Positions 25,786 to 40,200 of a stretch of DNA of 64,000 nt are shown piece after piece. The translations under genes were made by a program, and so were the position numbers. The notes under the pieces are model-generated. The model did not search any database. It saw only the letters and a program-made list of their open reading frames with translations, and was not told the origin of the DNA. The DNA is from Calliopsis andreniformis. Its lineage: Eukaryota; Arthropoda; Insecta; Hymenoptera; Andrenidae. The first letter of the stretch is position 1. Every line of letters starts with the position of its first letter. The DNA is taken from assembly GCF_051401765.1 (NCBI RefSeq), contig NW_027480464.1, forward strand, positions 1,364,001 through 1,428,000, read 5' to 3'.

Positions 25786-28700
25786 AATCCTCAATCCTCA
25801 ACTCACAATATTCGATCCTCAATACTGAATCTTCAGTCCACAATCCTCAATCCTCAATCCTCAATCCTCAGTCCTCAACCCTCATTCTTCAATCCTCAAT
25901 ACCCAATACTCAATCTTCAATCATCAATCCTCAATCCTCAATTCTCAATCCTCAATCCTCTATCCTCAATCTTCAGACCTCAAACATGAATATCCAACCC
26001 TCAGTCCTCGTCCTCAATCCATAAACCTCAATCCTCAATCCTCAATCTTCAATCATCAATATTCAATCTTCAATCCTCAATCCTCAATCCTCAATCCTCA
26101 ATCCTCAATCCTCAATCTTCAATCCTCAATACTCAATCTTCAATCCTCAATCCTCAATACTCAATCCTCAATCCTCAATGCCCAATCCTCAATCTTCAAT
26201 CCTCAATCCTCAATCCTCAGTTCGCAATCCTCAATCCTCAATCCTCAATGTTCAATCCTCAACACCCAATCCTCAATATTCAATCCTCAATCCTCAATCC
26301 TCAATCCTCAATCCTCAATCCTCAATCCTCTGTCCTCCAACCTCAATCCTGAATCCTCAATACTGAATCCTCAATCTTCAGCCCTCTGTCCTCAACAATC
26401 AGTTGTCAAACCTCAATCCTCAATAGAATGTCGTCAATTCACAGTTTTCAATACTCAATACTGAATTTGCAATCTTCAAATCTCTATCCACCAACATCAA
26501 TTCTCATCGCTCAACCCTCAACACTCAGTCCCCAATACTCAATATTCAATCCTCAATCCTCAATCCTCAAGCCACAATCCTCAACCTTCAATCCTCAATA
26601 CTCAATCTTCAATCCTCAATCCTCAATCCTCAATCCTCGATTCTCAATCCTCGATCGCCAATCATCAATCCTCAATACTCAATCTTCAATCCTTAATCCT
26701 CAATACTCAATCCTCAGTCCTCATTCTTCAATCCTCAATCTTCAATCATCAATACTCAATCTTCAATCCTCAAACCTCAATCTTCAATCCTCAATCCTCA
26801 ATTCTCACTCCTCAACACTCAATCCTCAATCGTCAATTCTCAATCCCCAATCCTCTATCTTCAATCCTCAATCCTCAATCCTCAATCCTCAACCCTCAAT
26901 CTTCAATCCTCAATACTCCATCTTCAATCCTCAATCCTCTATCCTCAATCCTCAATGCTCAATCCTCAATCCTCAATCCTCAACCCTCAATCTTCAATCC
27001 TCAATACTCAATCTGCAATCCTCAACCATCAGTCCTCAATCCGCAATCCTCATTGTTCAATCCTCAATACCCAATCCTCAATCTTCAATCCTCAATCCTC
27101 AATCCTCATTCTTCAATCCTCAATACACAATCCTCAATCTTCAATCCTCAATCCTCGATCCTCAATTCTCAATCCTCAATCCTCAATCCTCAATCCGCAG
27201 ACCTCAAACATCAATACTCAACCCTCAGTCCTCGTCCTCAATCCACAACAATCATTTATCAATCCTCATTCTTCAATCATCAATATTCAATCTTCAGTCC
27301 CCAATCCTCAATCCTCAATCCTCAATACTCAATCCTCAACGTTCAATCCGCAATACCCAATCCTCAATATTCAATCCTCAATCCTCAATCCTCAATCCTC
27401 AATCCTCAATACTCAATCCTCAATCCTCAGTCCTGAAACCTCAAACATCAGCCTTGAATCCTCAATACTCAATCTTCAAACCTCCGTCCTCAATCCTCAA
27501 CCCTCAATCCTCAATCCTCAATCGTCAGGCTTCAATCCTCAATACTCAATTTCAATCCTCAATCCTCAAACCTCATTCCTCAATCCTCAATCTTCAATCC
27601 TCAATACCCAATCCTCAATCTTCAATCCTCATTCCTCAATCCTCAATACTCAATCCTCAATCCTCAGTCCTCAGTCCTCAAATCTCAATCCTCAACCCTC
27701 AGCCCTCAACCTCAATCCTCAATCCTCAATCTTCAACCCTCAATCCTCAATCCTCACTCCTCAATCCTCATTCTTCAATCCTCAATACCCAATCCTCAAT
27801 CTTCAACCCTCAATCCTCAATCCTCAATTCTCAATCCTCAATCCTCAGTCCTCAGACATCAAACCTCAATCCCCAACCCTCAGCCCACATCCTCATTCCT
27901 CAATCGTCAATCGTCAATCCTCAATCCTCAATCCTCAACCCTCAATCCTCAATGTTGAATCCTCATTACCCAATCCTCAGTCTTCAATCCTCAATCCTCA
28001 ATTCTCAATCCTCAATCCTCAATCTTCAATCCTCAATCCTCTGTCCTCAAACCTCAATTCTGAATCCTCAACCCTGAATCCTCAATCTTCAGCCCTCAGT
28101 CCTCAACAATCAGTTGTCATTCCTCAATCCTCAATAGAATATCCTCAATTCACAGCTTTCAATACTCAATACTCAATCTGCAATCTTCCAACGTGTATCC
28201 ACAAACATCAATTTTCACTACTCGACCATCAGCACTCATTCCTCAATGTTCAATCCTCAATCCTCTACTCTCAATCTTCGATCCTCAATACTGAATCTTC
28301 AATCCTCAACCCTCAATCCTCAACCCTCATTCTTCAATCCTCAATACCCAAACCTCAATCTTCAATCCTCAATCCTCAGTCCTCAATTCTCAATCCTCAA
28401 TCCTCAATCCTCAATCCTCAGACCGCAAACATCAATATTCAACCCTCAGTCCTCGTCCTCAATCCACAAACCTCAATCCTCAATCCTCAATATTCAATCA
28501 TCAATATTCAACCTACAATCGTCAATCCTCAATCGTCAATCCTCAATCCTCAATCCTCAATCTTCAATTCTCAATACTCAATCTTCAATCCTCAATCCTC
28601 AATACTCAATCCTCAGCACCCAATTCTCAATCTTGAATCCTCAATCCTCAATCCTCAATTTTCAATCCTCAATCCTCAATCCTCAGACCTCAAACATCAA

Positions 28701-28882
28701 TACTCAAGCCTCAGTCCTCCTCCTCAATCCAGAAACCTCAATCCCCGACCCTCAATATTCAATCATTAATATTCAATCTTCAATCCTCAATCCTCAATCC
28801 TCAATACTCAATCCTCAATCCTCAATCCTCAATCCTCAACACTCAACCATCAATCCTCAATTCTCAATACTCAATAGAATAT

Positions 28883-28896
28883 CCTGAATTCTCAGG
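28883..28896. repeat. Inverted repeat CCTGA-ATTC-TCAGG
   Basis: Five-bp-arm form followed by G. It lies 340 bp before the 7-bp-arm form at 29223; the same spacing recurs at 43372/43712 and 45389/45729. Confidence 0.85.
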
Positions 28897-30091
28897 GTTC
28901 AATACTCAAACCTCAACACTCAACCCTCAATCCTCAATCCACAATCCTCAATCCTCATTCTTCAATCCTCAACACCCAAACCTCAATCATCAATCCTCAA
29001 TCCTCAATCCTCAATTCTCAATCCTCAAACCTCAATCCTCAGACCTCAAACATCAATACTCAACCCTCAGTCCTCGTCCTCAATCCACAACACTCAATCC
29101 TCGATCCTCAATCTTCAATCATCAATATTCAATCTTCAATCCTCAATCCTCAATCCACAATACTCAAATCTCAATCCCCAATACTCAACTATCAATCCTC
29201 AGTTCTCAATACTCAATAGAATATCCTGAATTCTCAGGATTCAGTACTCAAACCTCAACCCACAACCCTCAACCCTCATCCTCAATCCTCAATCCTCAAT
29301 CCTCAATACTCAATCTTGAATCCTCAATACTCAATCTTCCATAATCAATCCTCAATTCTCAATCCTCAATACGCAATCCTCAATCGTCGATCCTCAATCC
29401 CCAACCCTCAATCTTCAATACTCAATCCTCAATCCTCAATCCTCAATCCTCAATCCTCAATCCTCAATCTTCAATCCTCAATTCTCAATCTTCAATCCTC
29501 AATCCTCAATCCTCAATCCTCAATCCTCAATCCTCAATCCTCAATCTTCAATCATCAATACTCAGTCTTCAATCCTCAATCCTCAATCCTCAATCCTCAA
29601 TCCTCATTCTTCAATCCTCAATACACAATCCTCAATCTTCAATCCTCAATCCTCAATCCTCAATCCTCAATCCTCAATCTTCAATCCTCAACACCCAATC
29701 CTCAATCTCTCAATACTCAATCCTCAATCCTCAGAACTCAATCCTCAATCTTCAATCCGCAATACTCAATCTTCAATCCTCAATCCTCAATCCTCAATCC
29801 TCAATAGTCATTCTTCAATCCTCAACACCCAATCCACAATCTTCAATCATCAATCCTCAATCCTCAATTCTCAACCTTCAATCCTCAATCCTCAGACCTC
29901 AAACATCAATACTCAACCCTCAGTCCTCGTCCTCAATCCACAACCCTCAATCCTCGATCCTCAATCTTCAATCATCAATATTCAGCCTTCAATCCTCAAT
30001 CCTCAATCCTCAATACACAATCCTCAATCCACAATCCTCAATCCTCAATACTCAACCATCAATCCTCAATTCTCAATACTCAATAGAATAC

Positions 30092-30252
30092 CCTGAACTC
30101 TCAGGATTCAATACACAAACCTCAACACTCAACCCTCAATCCTCAATCCTCAATCCTCAATCCTCAATCTTCAATCCGCAATCCTCAATCCTCAATACTC
30201 AACCATCAATCCTCAATTCTCAATACTCAATAGAATACCCTGAACTCTCAGG
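30092..30252. repeat. Hairpin pair spaced 147 bp
   Basis: Members at 30092-30105 and 30239-30252, both with spacer ACTC. Block Z copy 2 has the same pair at 49341-49354 and 49488-49501. Confidence 0.88.
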
Positions 30253-32385
30253 ATTCAATACACAAACCTCAACACTCAACCCTCAATCCTCAATCCTCAA
30301 TCCTCAATTCTCAACCTTCAATCCTCAATCCTCAGTCCTCAAACATCAATACTCAACCCTCAGTCCTCGTCCTCAATCCACAACCCTCAAACCTCAGCCC
30401 TCATCCTCAATCCTCAATATTCAGTCTTCAATCCTCAATCCTCAATCCTCAATACTCAATCCTCAATCCTCAACCCTCAATCCTTAGTCCTCAGTTCTCA
30501 AACCTCAAACATCAGCCTTGAATCCTCAATACTCAATCTTCAAGCCTCCGTTCTCAATCCTCAACACTCAATCCTCAATCCTCAATCGTCAGGCTTCGAT
30601 CCTCAATACTCAATTTCAATCCTCAATCCTCAATCCTCATTCCTCAATACTCATTCTTCAATCCTCAATACCCAATCCTCAATCTTCAATCCTCATTCCT
30701 CAATCCTCAATACTCAATCCTCAATCCTCAGTCCTCAATCCTCAATCCTCAATCCTCGGTCCTCAAAACTCAAAGCTGAATCCTCAATCCTGAATCCTCA
30801 ACCTTCAGAACTCAGTTCTCAACAATCAGTTGTCAATTCTCAATCCTCAATAGAATATAATCAATTCACAGTTTTCAATACTCAATACTCAATCTGCAAT
30901 CTTCAAATCTCTATCCACAAACATTAATTCTCATCATTCAACCCTCAGCACTCAGTCCCCAATCCTCAATCTTCAACAGTCAATCCTCAATCCTCAATCC
31001 TCTATACCCAATCCTCAGTCTTCAATCCTCAATCCTCAATCCTCAATCTTCAAACCTCAATCCTCAGTCATCAAACCTCAATTCTGAATCCTCAATCCTG
31101 AATCCTCAATCTTCAGCCCTCAGTACTCAACAATCAGCTGTCATTCCTCGATCCTCAATAGAATATCCTCAATTCACAGCTTTCAGTACTCAATACTCAA
31201 TCTGCAATCTTCCAACCTGTATCCACAAACATCAATTTTCACCACTCAACACTCAGCAGTCAATCCTCAATGTTCAATCCTCAATCCTCAATCCTCAGTT
31301 CGCAATCCTCAATCCTCAATCCTCAATGTTCAATCCTCAACACCCAATCCTCAATATTCAATCCTCAATCCTCAATCCTCAATCCTCAATCCTCAATCCT
31401 CAATCCTCTGTCCTCCAACCTCAATCCTGAATCTTCAATACTGAATCCTCAATCTTCAGCCCTCAGTCCTCAACAATCAGTTGTCAAACCTCAATCCTCA
31501 ATAGAATGTCGTCAATTCACAGTTTTCAATACTCAATACAGAATTTGCAATCTTCAAATCTCTATCCACAAACATCAATTCTCATCGCTCAACCCTCAAC
31601 ACTCAGTCCCCAATACTCAATATTCAATCCTCAATCCTCAATTCTCAATCCACAATCCTCAACCTTCAATCCTCAATACTCAATCTTCAATCCTCAATCC
31701 TCAATCCTCAATCCTCGATTCTCAATCCTCGATCGCCAATCATCAATCCTCAATACTCAATCTTCAATCCTTAATCCTCAATCCTCAATCCTCAGTCCTC
31801 ATTCTTCAATCCTCAATCTTCAATCATCAATACTCAATCTTCAATCCTCAAACCTCAATCTTCAATCCTCAATCCTCAATTCTCACTCCTCAACACTCAA
31901 TCCTCAATCGTCAATTCTCAATCCCCAATCCTCTATCTTCAATCCTCAATCCTCAATCCTCAATCCTCAACCCTCAATCTTCAATCCTCAATACTCCATC
32001 TTCAATCCTCAATCCTCTATCCTCAATCCTCAATGCTCAATCCGCAATCCTCATTGTTCAATCCTCAATACCCAATCCTCAATCTTCAATCCTCAATCCT
32101 CAATCCTCAATCCTCGATCCTCAATCTTCAATCCTCAACACCCAATCCTCAATCTCTCAATACTCAATCCTCAATCCTCAGAACTCAATCCTCAATCTTC
32201 AATCCGCAATACTCAATCTTCAATCCTCAATCCTCAATCCTCAATCCTCAATAGTCATTCTTCAATCCTCAACACCCAATCCACAATCTTCAACCATCAA
32301 TCCTCAATCCTCAATTCTCAACCTTCAATCCTCAATCCTCAGACCTCAAACATCAATGCTCAATTCTCAATACTCAATAGAATAC

Positions 32386-32546
32386 CCTGAACTCTCAGGA
32401 TTCAATACACAAACCTCAACACTCAACCCTCAATCCTCAATCCTCAATCCTCAATCCTCAATCTTCAATCCGCAATCCTCAATCCTCAATACTCAACCAT
32501 CAATCCTCAATTCTCAATACTCAATAGAATACCCTGAACTCTCAGG
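32386..32546. repeat. Hairpin pair spaced 147 bp
   Basis: Members at 32386-32399 and 32533-32546. The block Z copy 2 counterpart is at 51713-51726 and 51860-51873. Confidence 0.88.
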
Positions 32547-35500
32547 ATTCAATACACAAACCTCAACACTCAACCCTCAATCCTCAATCCTCAATCCTCA
32601 GTTCTCAACCTTCAATCCTCAATCCTCAGTCCTCAAACATCAATACTCAACCCTCAGTCCTCGTCCTCAATCCACAACCCTCAACCCTCAGCCCTCATCC
32701 TCAATCCTCAATATTCAGTCTTCAATCCTCAATCCTCAATCCTCAATACTCAATCCTCAATCCTCAACCCTCAATCCTCAATCCTCTGTCCTCCAACCTC
32801 AATCCTGTATCCTCAATACTGAATCCTCAATCTTCAGCCCTCAGTCCTCAACAATCAGTTGTCAAACCTCAATCCTCAATAGAGTGTCGTCAATTCACAG
32901 TTTTCAATACTCAATACTCAATCTGCAATCTTCAAATCTCTATACACAAACATCAATTCTCATCACTCAACCCTCAACACTCAGTCCCCAATACTCAATA
33001 TTCAATCCTCAATCCTCAATCCTCAATCCACAATCCTCAACCTTCAATCCTCAATACTCAATCTTCAATCCTCAATCCTCAATCCTCAATCCTCGATTCT
33101 CAATCCTCGATCGCCAATCATCAATCCTCAATACTCAATCTTCAATCCTTAATCCTCAATCCTCAATCCTCAGTCCTCATTCTTCAATCCTCAATCTTCA
33201 ATCGTCAATACTCAATCTTCAATCCTCAAACCTCAATCTTCAATCCTCAATCCTCAATTCTCACTCCTCAACACTCAATCCTCAATCGTCAAATCTCAAT
33301 CCCCAATCCTCAATCTTCAATCCTCAATCCACAATCCTCAATCCTCAACCCTCAATCTTCAATCCTCAATACTCCATCTTCAATCATCAATCCTCAATCC
33401 TCAATCCTCAATGCTCAATACCCAATCCTCAATCCTCAACCCTCAATCTTCAATCCTCAATCCTCAATCCTCAGAACTCAATCCTCAATACTCAACCCTC
33501 AGTCCTCGTCCTCAATCAACAAACCTCAATCCTCAATCCTCAATCTTCAATCATCAATATTCAACCTACAATACTCAATCCTCAATCCTCAATCCTCAAT
33601 CCTCAATCCTCAATCTTCAATCCTCAATACTCAATCTTCAATCCTCAACCATCAATCCTCAACCCTCAGCCCTCAGCCTCAATCCTCAATCCTCAGTCCT
33701 CAATCCTCAATCTTCAATCGTCAATCCTCAATCCTCAATTCTCAACACTCAATCCTCAATCCTCAGACCTCAAACATCAATACTCAACCCTCAGTCCTCG
33801 TCCTCAATCCACAACCCTCAATCCTCGATCCTCAATCTTCAATCATCAATATTCAGTCTTCAATCCTCAATCCTCAATACTCAATCTGCAATCCTCAATC
33901 CTCAACCCTCAATCCTCAACCCTCATTCTTCAATCCTCAAACCTCAATCTTCAATCCTCAATCCTCAATTCTCACTCCTCAACACGCAATCCTCAATCCT
34001 CAATCCTCAATTCTCAATCCTCAATCCTCAGTCCTCAGTCCTCAAACATCAATCCTCAACCCTCAGCCCTCATTCTCAATCCTCAATCCTCAATCCTCAA
34101 TCCTCAGTCCTCAAACCTCAATTCTGAATCCTCAATACTCAACCTTCAGTCCTCAATCCTCAGTCCTCAATACTCAACTATCAGTCCTCAATTCTCAATA
34201 CTCAATCCTCAATCCTCAATTTCCAATCCTCAATACTCAATCTTAAATCTTCAATCCTCGATCCTCAATCCTCAATAGTCATTCTTCAATCCTCAACACC
34301 CAATCCACAATCTTCAATCCTCAATCCTCAGACCGCAAACATCAATATTCAACCCTCAGTCCTCGTCCTCAATCCACAAACCTCAATCCTCAATCCTCAA
34401 TATTCAATCATCAATATTCAACCTACAATCCTCAATCCTCAATCGTCAATCCTCAATCCTCAGTCCTCAATCTTCAATTCTCAATACTCAATCTTCAATC
34501 CTCAATCCTCAATACTCAATCCTGAATCCTCATTCTTCAATCCTCAATACCCAATCGTCAATCTTCAATCCTCAATCCTCAATCTTCAATCTTCAACCCT
34601 CAATCCTCAATTCTCAATCCTCAATCCTCAGTCCTCAGACCTCAAACCTCAATCCTCAACCCTCAGCCCTCATCCTCAATCCTCAATCCTCAATCTTCAA
34701 TCCTCAATCCTCAATCCTCATGCCTCAATCCTCAATCCTCAATCCTCAGTCATCAAACCTCAATCCTGAATCCTCAATCCTGAATCCTCAATCTTCAGAC
34801 CTCAGACCTGAACAATCAGACGTCAATCCTCAATCCCCAATAGGATATCATCAATTCACGGTTTTCAATACTCAATACTCAATCTGCAATCTTCAAATTT
34901 CTATCCACAAACATCAATTCCCATCACTCAACCCTCAACACTCAGTCCCCAATCCTCAACCTTCAATCCTCAATCCTCAATACTCAACCCTCAATCCTCA
35001 ACCTTCAATACTCAATACTCAATCTTCAATCCTCAATCCTCAGTCCTCAATACTCAATCCTCAATCCTCAATCTTCAATCCTCAATACTCAATCTTCAAT
35101 CCTCAATCCTCTATCCTCAATCCTCAATGCTCAATCCTCAATCCTCAATCCTCAACCCTCAATCTTCAATCCTCAATACTCAATCTGCAATCCTCAACCA
35201 TCAGTCCTCAATCCGCAATCATCATTGTTCAATCCTCAATACCCAATCCTCAATCTTCAATCCTCAATCCTCAATCCTCAATCCTCAATCCTCAATCTTC
35301 AATCCTCAACACCCAATCCTCAATCTCTCAATACTCAATCCTCAATCCTCAGAACTCAATCCTCAATCTTCAATCCGCAATACTCAATCTTCAATCCTCA
35401 ATCCTCAATCCTCAATCCTCAATCCTCATTCTTCAATCCTCAACACCCAATTCACAATCTTCAATCATCAATCCTCAATCCTCAATTCTCAACCTTCAAT

Positions 35501-35709
35501 CCTCAATCCTCAGACCTCAAACATCAATACTCAACCCTCAGTCCTCGTCCTCAATCCAGAACCCTCAATCCTCGATCCTCAATCTTCAATCATCAATATT
35601 CAGTCTTCAATCCTCAATCCTCAATCCTCAATACTCAATCCTCAATCCCCAATCCTCAATCCTCAATACTCAACCATCAATCCTCAATTCTCAATACTCA
35701 ATAGAATAC

Positions 35710-35870
35710 CCTGAACTCTCAGGATTCAATACACAAACCTCAACACTCAACCCTCAATCCTCAATCCTCAAGCCTCAATCCTCAATCTTCAATCCCCAAT
35801 CCTCAATCCTCAATACTCAACCATCAATCCTCAATTCTCAATACTCAATAGAATACCCTGAACTCTCAGG
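35710..35870. repeat. Hairpin pair spaced 147 bp
   Basis: Members at 35710-35723 and 35857-35870. Counterparts are at 55037-55050/55184-55197 and, at the right edge, 63762-63775/63909-63922. Confidence 0.88.
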
Positions 35871-36061
35871 ATTCACTACAAAAACCTCAACACTCAACCC
35901 TCAATCCTCAATCCTCAATCCTCAATCCTCAATTCTCAACCTTCAATCCTCAATCCTCAGACCTCAAACATCAATACTCAACCCTCAGTCCTCGTCCTCA
36001 ATCCACAACCCGCAACCCTCAGCCCTCATCCTCAATCCTCAATATTCAGTCTTCAATCCTC

Positions 36062-37250
36062 AATCCTCAATCCTCAATACTCAATCCTCAATCCTCAACC
36101 CTCAATCCTCAATCCTCTGTCCTCCAACCTCAATCCTGAATCCTCAATACTGAATCCTCAATCTTCAGCCCTCAGTCCGCAACAATCAGTTGTCAAACCT
36201 CAATCCTCAATAGAATGTCGTCAATTCACAGTTTTCAATACTCAATACTCAATCTGCAATCTTCAAATCTCTATACACAAACATCAATTCTCATCACTCA
36301 ACCCTCAACACTCAGTCCCCAATACTCAATCTTCAATCCTCAATCCTCAATCCTCAATCCTCGATTCTCAATCCTCGATCGCCAATCATCAATCCTCAAT
36401 ACTCAATCTTCAATCCTTAATCCTCAATCCTCAATCCTCAATCCTCAGTCCTCATTCTTCAATCCTCAATCTTCAATCATCAATACTCAATCTTCAATCC
36501 TCAAACCTCAATCTTCAATCCTCAATCCTCAATTCTCACTCCTCAACACTCAATCCTCAATCGTCAATTCTCAATCCACAATCCTCAATCTTCAATCCTC
36601 AATCCTCAATCCTCAATCCTCAAACCTCAATCTACAATCCTCAATACTCCATCTTCAAACCTCAATCCTCAATCCTCAATCCTCAATGCTCAATACTCAA
36701 TCCTCAATCCTCAACCATCAATCTTCAATCCTCAATACTCAATCTGCAATCCTCAATCCTCAAACCTCAATCCTCAACCCTCATTCTTCAATCCTCAAAC
36801 CTCAATCTTCAATCCTCAATCCTCAATTCTCACTCCTCAACACTCAATCCTCAATCCGCAATCCTCAATTCTCAATCCTCAATCCACGGTCCTCAGTCCT
36901 CAAACATCAATCCTCAACCCTCAGCCCTCATTCTCAATCCTCAATTCTCAATCCTCAATCCTCAGTCCTCAAACCTCAATTCTGAATCCTCAATACTCAA
37001 TCTTCAGTCCTCAGTCCTCAGTCCTCAATACTCAACTATCAGTCCTCAATTCTCAATACTCAATCCTCAATCCTCAGTCCTCAATCCTCAATCTTCAATC
37101 GTCAATCCTCAATCCTCAATTCACAACCTTCAATCCTCAATCCTCAGACCTCAAACATCAATACTCAACCCTCAGTCCTCGTCCTCAATCCACAACCCTC
37201 AATCCTCGATCCTCAATCTTCAATCATCAATATTCAGTCTTCAATCCTCA
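36062..37250. repeat. 1.19-kb segment absent from the first X-Y junction
   Basis: Block X runs directly into block Y at about 22.76 kb, whereas here about 1187 bp separates them (the X offset of 13,302 bp becomes the Y offset of 14,489 bp). The segment starts and ends with the same phrase (CAATATTCAGTC, near 36037 and 37233), and the subtype A cassettes at 36208 and 37396 are 1188 bp apart. This fits an extra turn of a local duplication, or its loss from the other copy. Confidence 0.8.
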
Positions 37251-40200
37251 ATCCTCAATCCTCAATACTCAATCCTCAATCCTCAACCCTCAATCCTCAA
37301 TCCTCTGTCCTCCAACCTCAATCCTGAATCCTCAATACTGAATCCTCAATCTTCAGCCCTCAGTCCTCAACAATCAGTTGTCAAACCTCAATCCTCAACA
37401 GAATGTCGTCAATTCACAGTTTTCAATACTCAATACTCAATCTGCAATCTTCAAATCTCTATCCACAAACATCAATTCTCATCACGCAACCCTCAACACT
37501 CAGTCCCCAATACTCAATATTCAATCCTCAATCCTCAATCCTCAATCCACAATCCTCAACCTTCAATCCTCAATACTCAATCTTCAATCCTCAATCCTCA
37601 ATCCTCAAGCCTCGATTCTCAATCCTCGATCGCCAATCATCAATCCTCAATACTCAACCTTCAATCCTTAATCCTCAATCCTCAATCCTCAGTCCTCATT
37701 CTTCAATCCTCAATCTTCAATCATCAATACTCAATCTTCAATCCATAAACCTCAATCTTCAATCCTCAATCCTCTATTCTCACTCCTCAACACTCAATCC
37801 TCAATCGTCAATTCTCAATCCCCAATCCTCAATCTTCAATCCTCAATCCTCAATCCTCAATCCTCAACCCTCAATCTTCAATCCTCACTACTCCATTTTC
37901 AATCCTCAATCCTCAATCCTCAATCCTCAATGCTCAATACTCAATCCTCAATCCTCAACCCTCAATCTTCAATCCTCAATACTCAATCTGCAATCCTCAA
38001 TCCTCAAACCTCAATCCTCAACCCTCATTCTTCAATCCTCAAACCTCAATCTTCAATCCTCAATCCTCAATTCTCACTCCTCAACACTCAATCCTCAATC
38101 CTCAATCCCCAATTCTCAATCCTCAATCCTCAGTCCTCAGTCCTCAAACATCAATCCTCAACCCTCAGCCCTCATTCTCAATTCTCAATCCTCAATCCTC
38201 AATCCTCAGTCCTCAAACCTCAATTCTGAATCCTCAATACTCAATCTTCAGTCCTCAATCCTCAGTCCTCAATACTCAACTATCAGTCCTCAATTCTCAA
38301 TACTCAATCCTCAATCCTCAATCTCCAATCCTCAATACTCAATCTTAAATCTTCAATCCTCAATCCTCAATCCTCAATCCTCAATCCTCATTCTTCAATC
38401 CTCAACACCCAATCCTCAACCTTCAATCCTCAATCCTCAATCCTCAGACCTCAATCCTCAATCTTCAATCCTCAATACTCAATCCTCAACCCTCAATCCT
38501 CAATCCTCACTCCTCAATCCTCATTCTTCAATCCTCAACACACAATCCTCAATCTTCAATCCTCAATCCTCAATCCTCAATTCTCAATCCTCAATCCTCA
38601 GTCCTCAGACCTCAAACCTCAATCCCCAACCCTCAGCCCACATCCTCATTCCTCAATCGTCAATCGTCAATCCTCAATCCTCAATCCTCAACCCTCAATC
38701 CTCAATGTTGAATCCTCAATACCCAATCCTCAGTCTTCAATCCTCAATCCTCAATTCTCAATCCTCAATCCTCAATCTTCAATCCTCAATCCTCTGTCCT
38801 CAAACCTCAATTCTGAATCCTCAACCCTGAATCCTCAATCTTCAGCCCTCAGTCCTCAACAATCAGTTGTCATTCCTCAATCCTCAATAGAATATCCTCA
38901 ATTCACAGCTTTCAATACTCAATACTCAATCTGCAATCTTCCAACGTGTATCCACAAACATCAATTTTCACTACTCGACCATCAGCACTCATTCCTCAAT
39001 GTTCAATCCTCAATCCTCTACTCTCAATCTTCGATCCTCAATACTGAATCTTCAATCCTCAATCCTCATTCCTCAATCCTCATTCTTCAATCCTCAATAC
39101 CCAATCCTCAATCTTCAATCCTCATTCCTCAATCCTCAATACTCAATCCTCAATCCTCAGTCCTCAGTCCTCAAATCTCAATCCTCAACCCTCAGCCCTC
39201 ATCCTCAATCCTCAATCCTCAATCTTCAACCCTCAATCCTCAATCCTCAATCCTCAATCCTCAATCGGCAGTCTTCAATCATCAATACTCAATCTTCAAT
39301 CGTCAATCCTCAATCCTCAATTCTCAGTTCTGAGCCCTCAAACCTCAATCCTCAACCCTCGGACCTCATCCTCAATCCTCAATTATCAACCCTCAACCCT
39401 CAATCTTCAATCCTCAGCAATCAATCTTCAATCCTCAATCCTCAATTCTCAACTATCAATCTTCAATCCTCAATACTCAATCCTCAATCCTCACTCCTCA
39501 GTCCTCAAACCTCAATCCTCAACCCTCAGCCCTCATCCTCAATCCTCAATCCTAAATTCTCAATTCTCAAAACTCAAACCTCAATCCTCGACCGTCAGTC
39601 CTCGTCCTCAATCCTCAATCCTCAATCCTCAATCCTCAATCTTCAATCCTCAATACTCAATATTCAACCCTCAATCCTCAATCCTCAATCCTCAATCTTC
39701 AATCCTCAATCCTCAGTCCTCAATCCTCAATCCTCAATCCTCAGTCCTCAAAACTCAAAGCTGAATCCTCAATCCTGAATCCTCAACCTTCAGAACTCAG
39801 TTCTCAACAATCAGTTGTCAATTCTCAATCCTCAATAGAATATAATCAATTCACAGTTTTCAATACTCAATACTCAATCTGCAATCTTCAAATCTCTATC
39901 CACAAACATTAATTCTCATCATTCAACCCTCAGCACTCAGTCCCCAATGCTCAATCTTCAACAGTCAATCCTCAATCCTCAATCCTCAATATTCAATCCT
40001 CAATACCCAATCCTCAGTCTTCAATCCTCAATCCTCAATCCTCAATCTTCAATCCTCAATCCTCAGTCATCAAACCTCAATTCTGAATCCTCAATCCTGA
40101 ATCCTCAATCTTCAGCCCTCAGTACTCAACAATCAGCTGTCATTCCGCGATCCTCAATAGAATATCCTCAATTCACAGCTTTCAGTACTCAATACTCAAT

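Larger units (their letters stand above)
22760..29640. repeat. Block Y, copy 1 (6.9 kb, recurs at 37250-44130)
   Basis: Near-identical to 37250-44130 at a constant offset of 14,489 bp, checked at many landmarks: cassettes 22907/37396, 24396/38885, 25344/39833, 25666/40155, 26421/40910, 28132/42621 and hairpins 28883/43372 and 29223/43712. Differences are few, for example 24531 G against 39020 A, 25805 A against 40294 T, and 27340 C against 41829 T. The copies part at about 29640, where this one joins block Z. Confidence 0.93.
29640..37250. repeat. Block Z, copy 1 (7.6 kb, recurs at 48890-56575)
   Basis: Near-identical to 48890-56575. The offset is 19,249 bp at the left, 19,250 bp after a +1 change at 50055-50058, and 19,327 bp after about 32040, where this copy lacks 77 bp (exactly 11 heptads). 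Cassettes lie at 30848 B, 31156 D, 31499 A, 32877 A, 34838 C and 36208 A. Hairpin pairs start at 30092, 32386 and 35710. The block includes X copy 2 at 34.7-36.06 kb. Confidence 0.93.

Noticed and set aside
31270..34278. 1002-codon + strand open frame
   Set aside because: Same reason: the frame is open because TCAATCC has no stop in any phase, and 6-bp units only move the frame to another open one.
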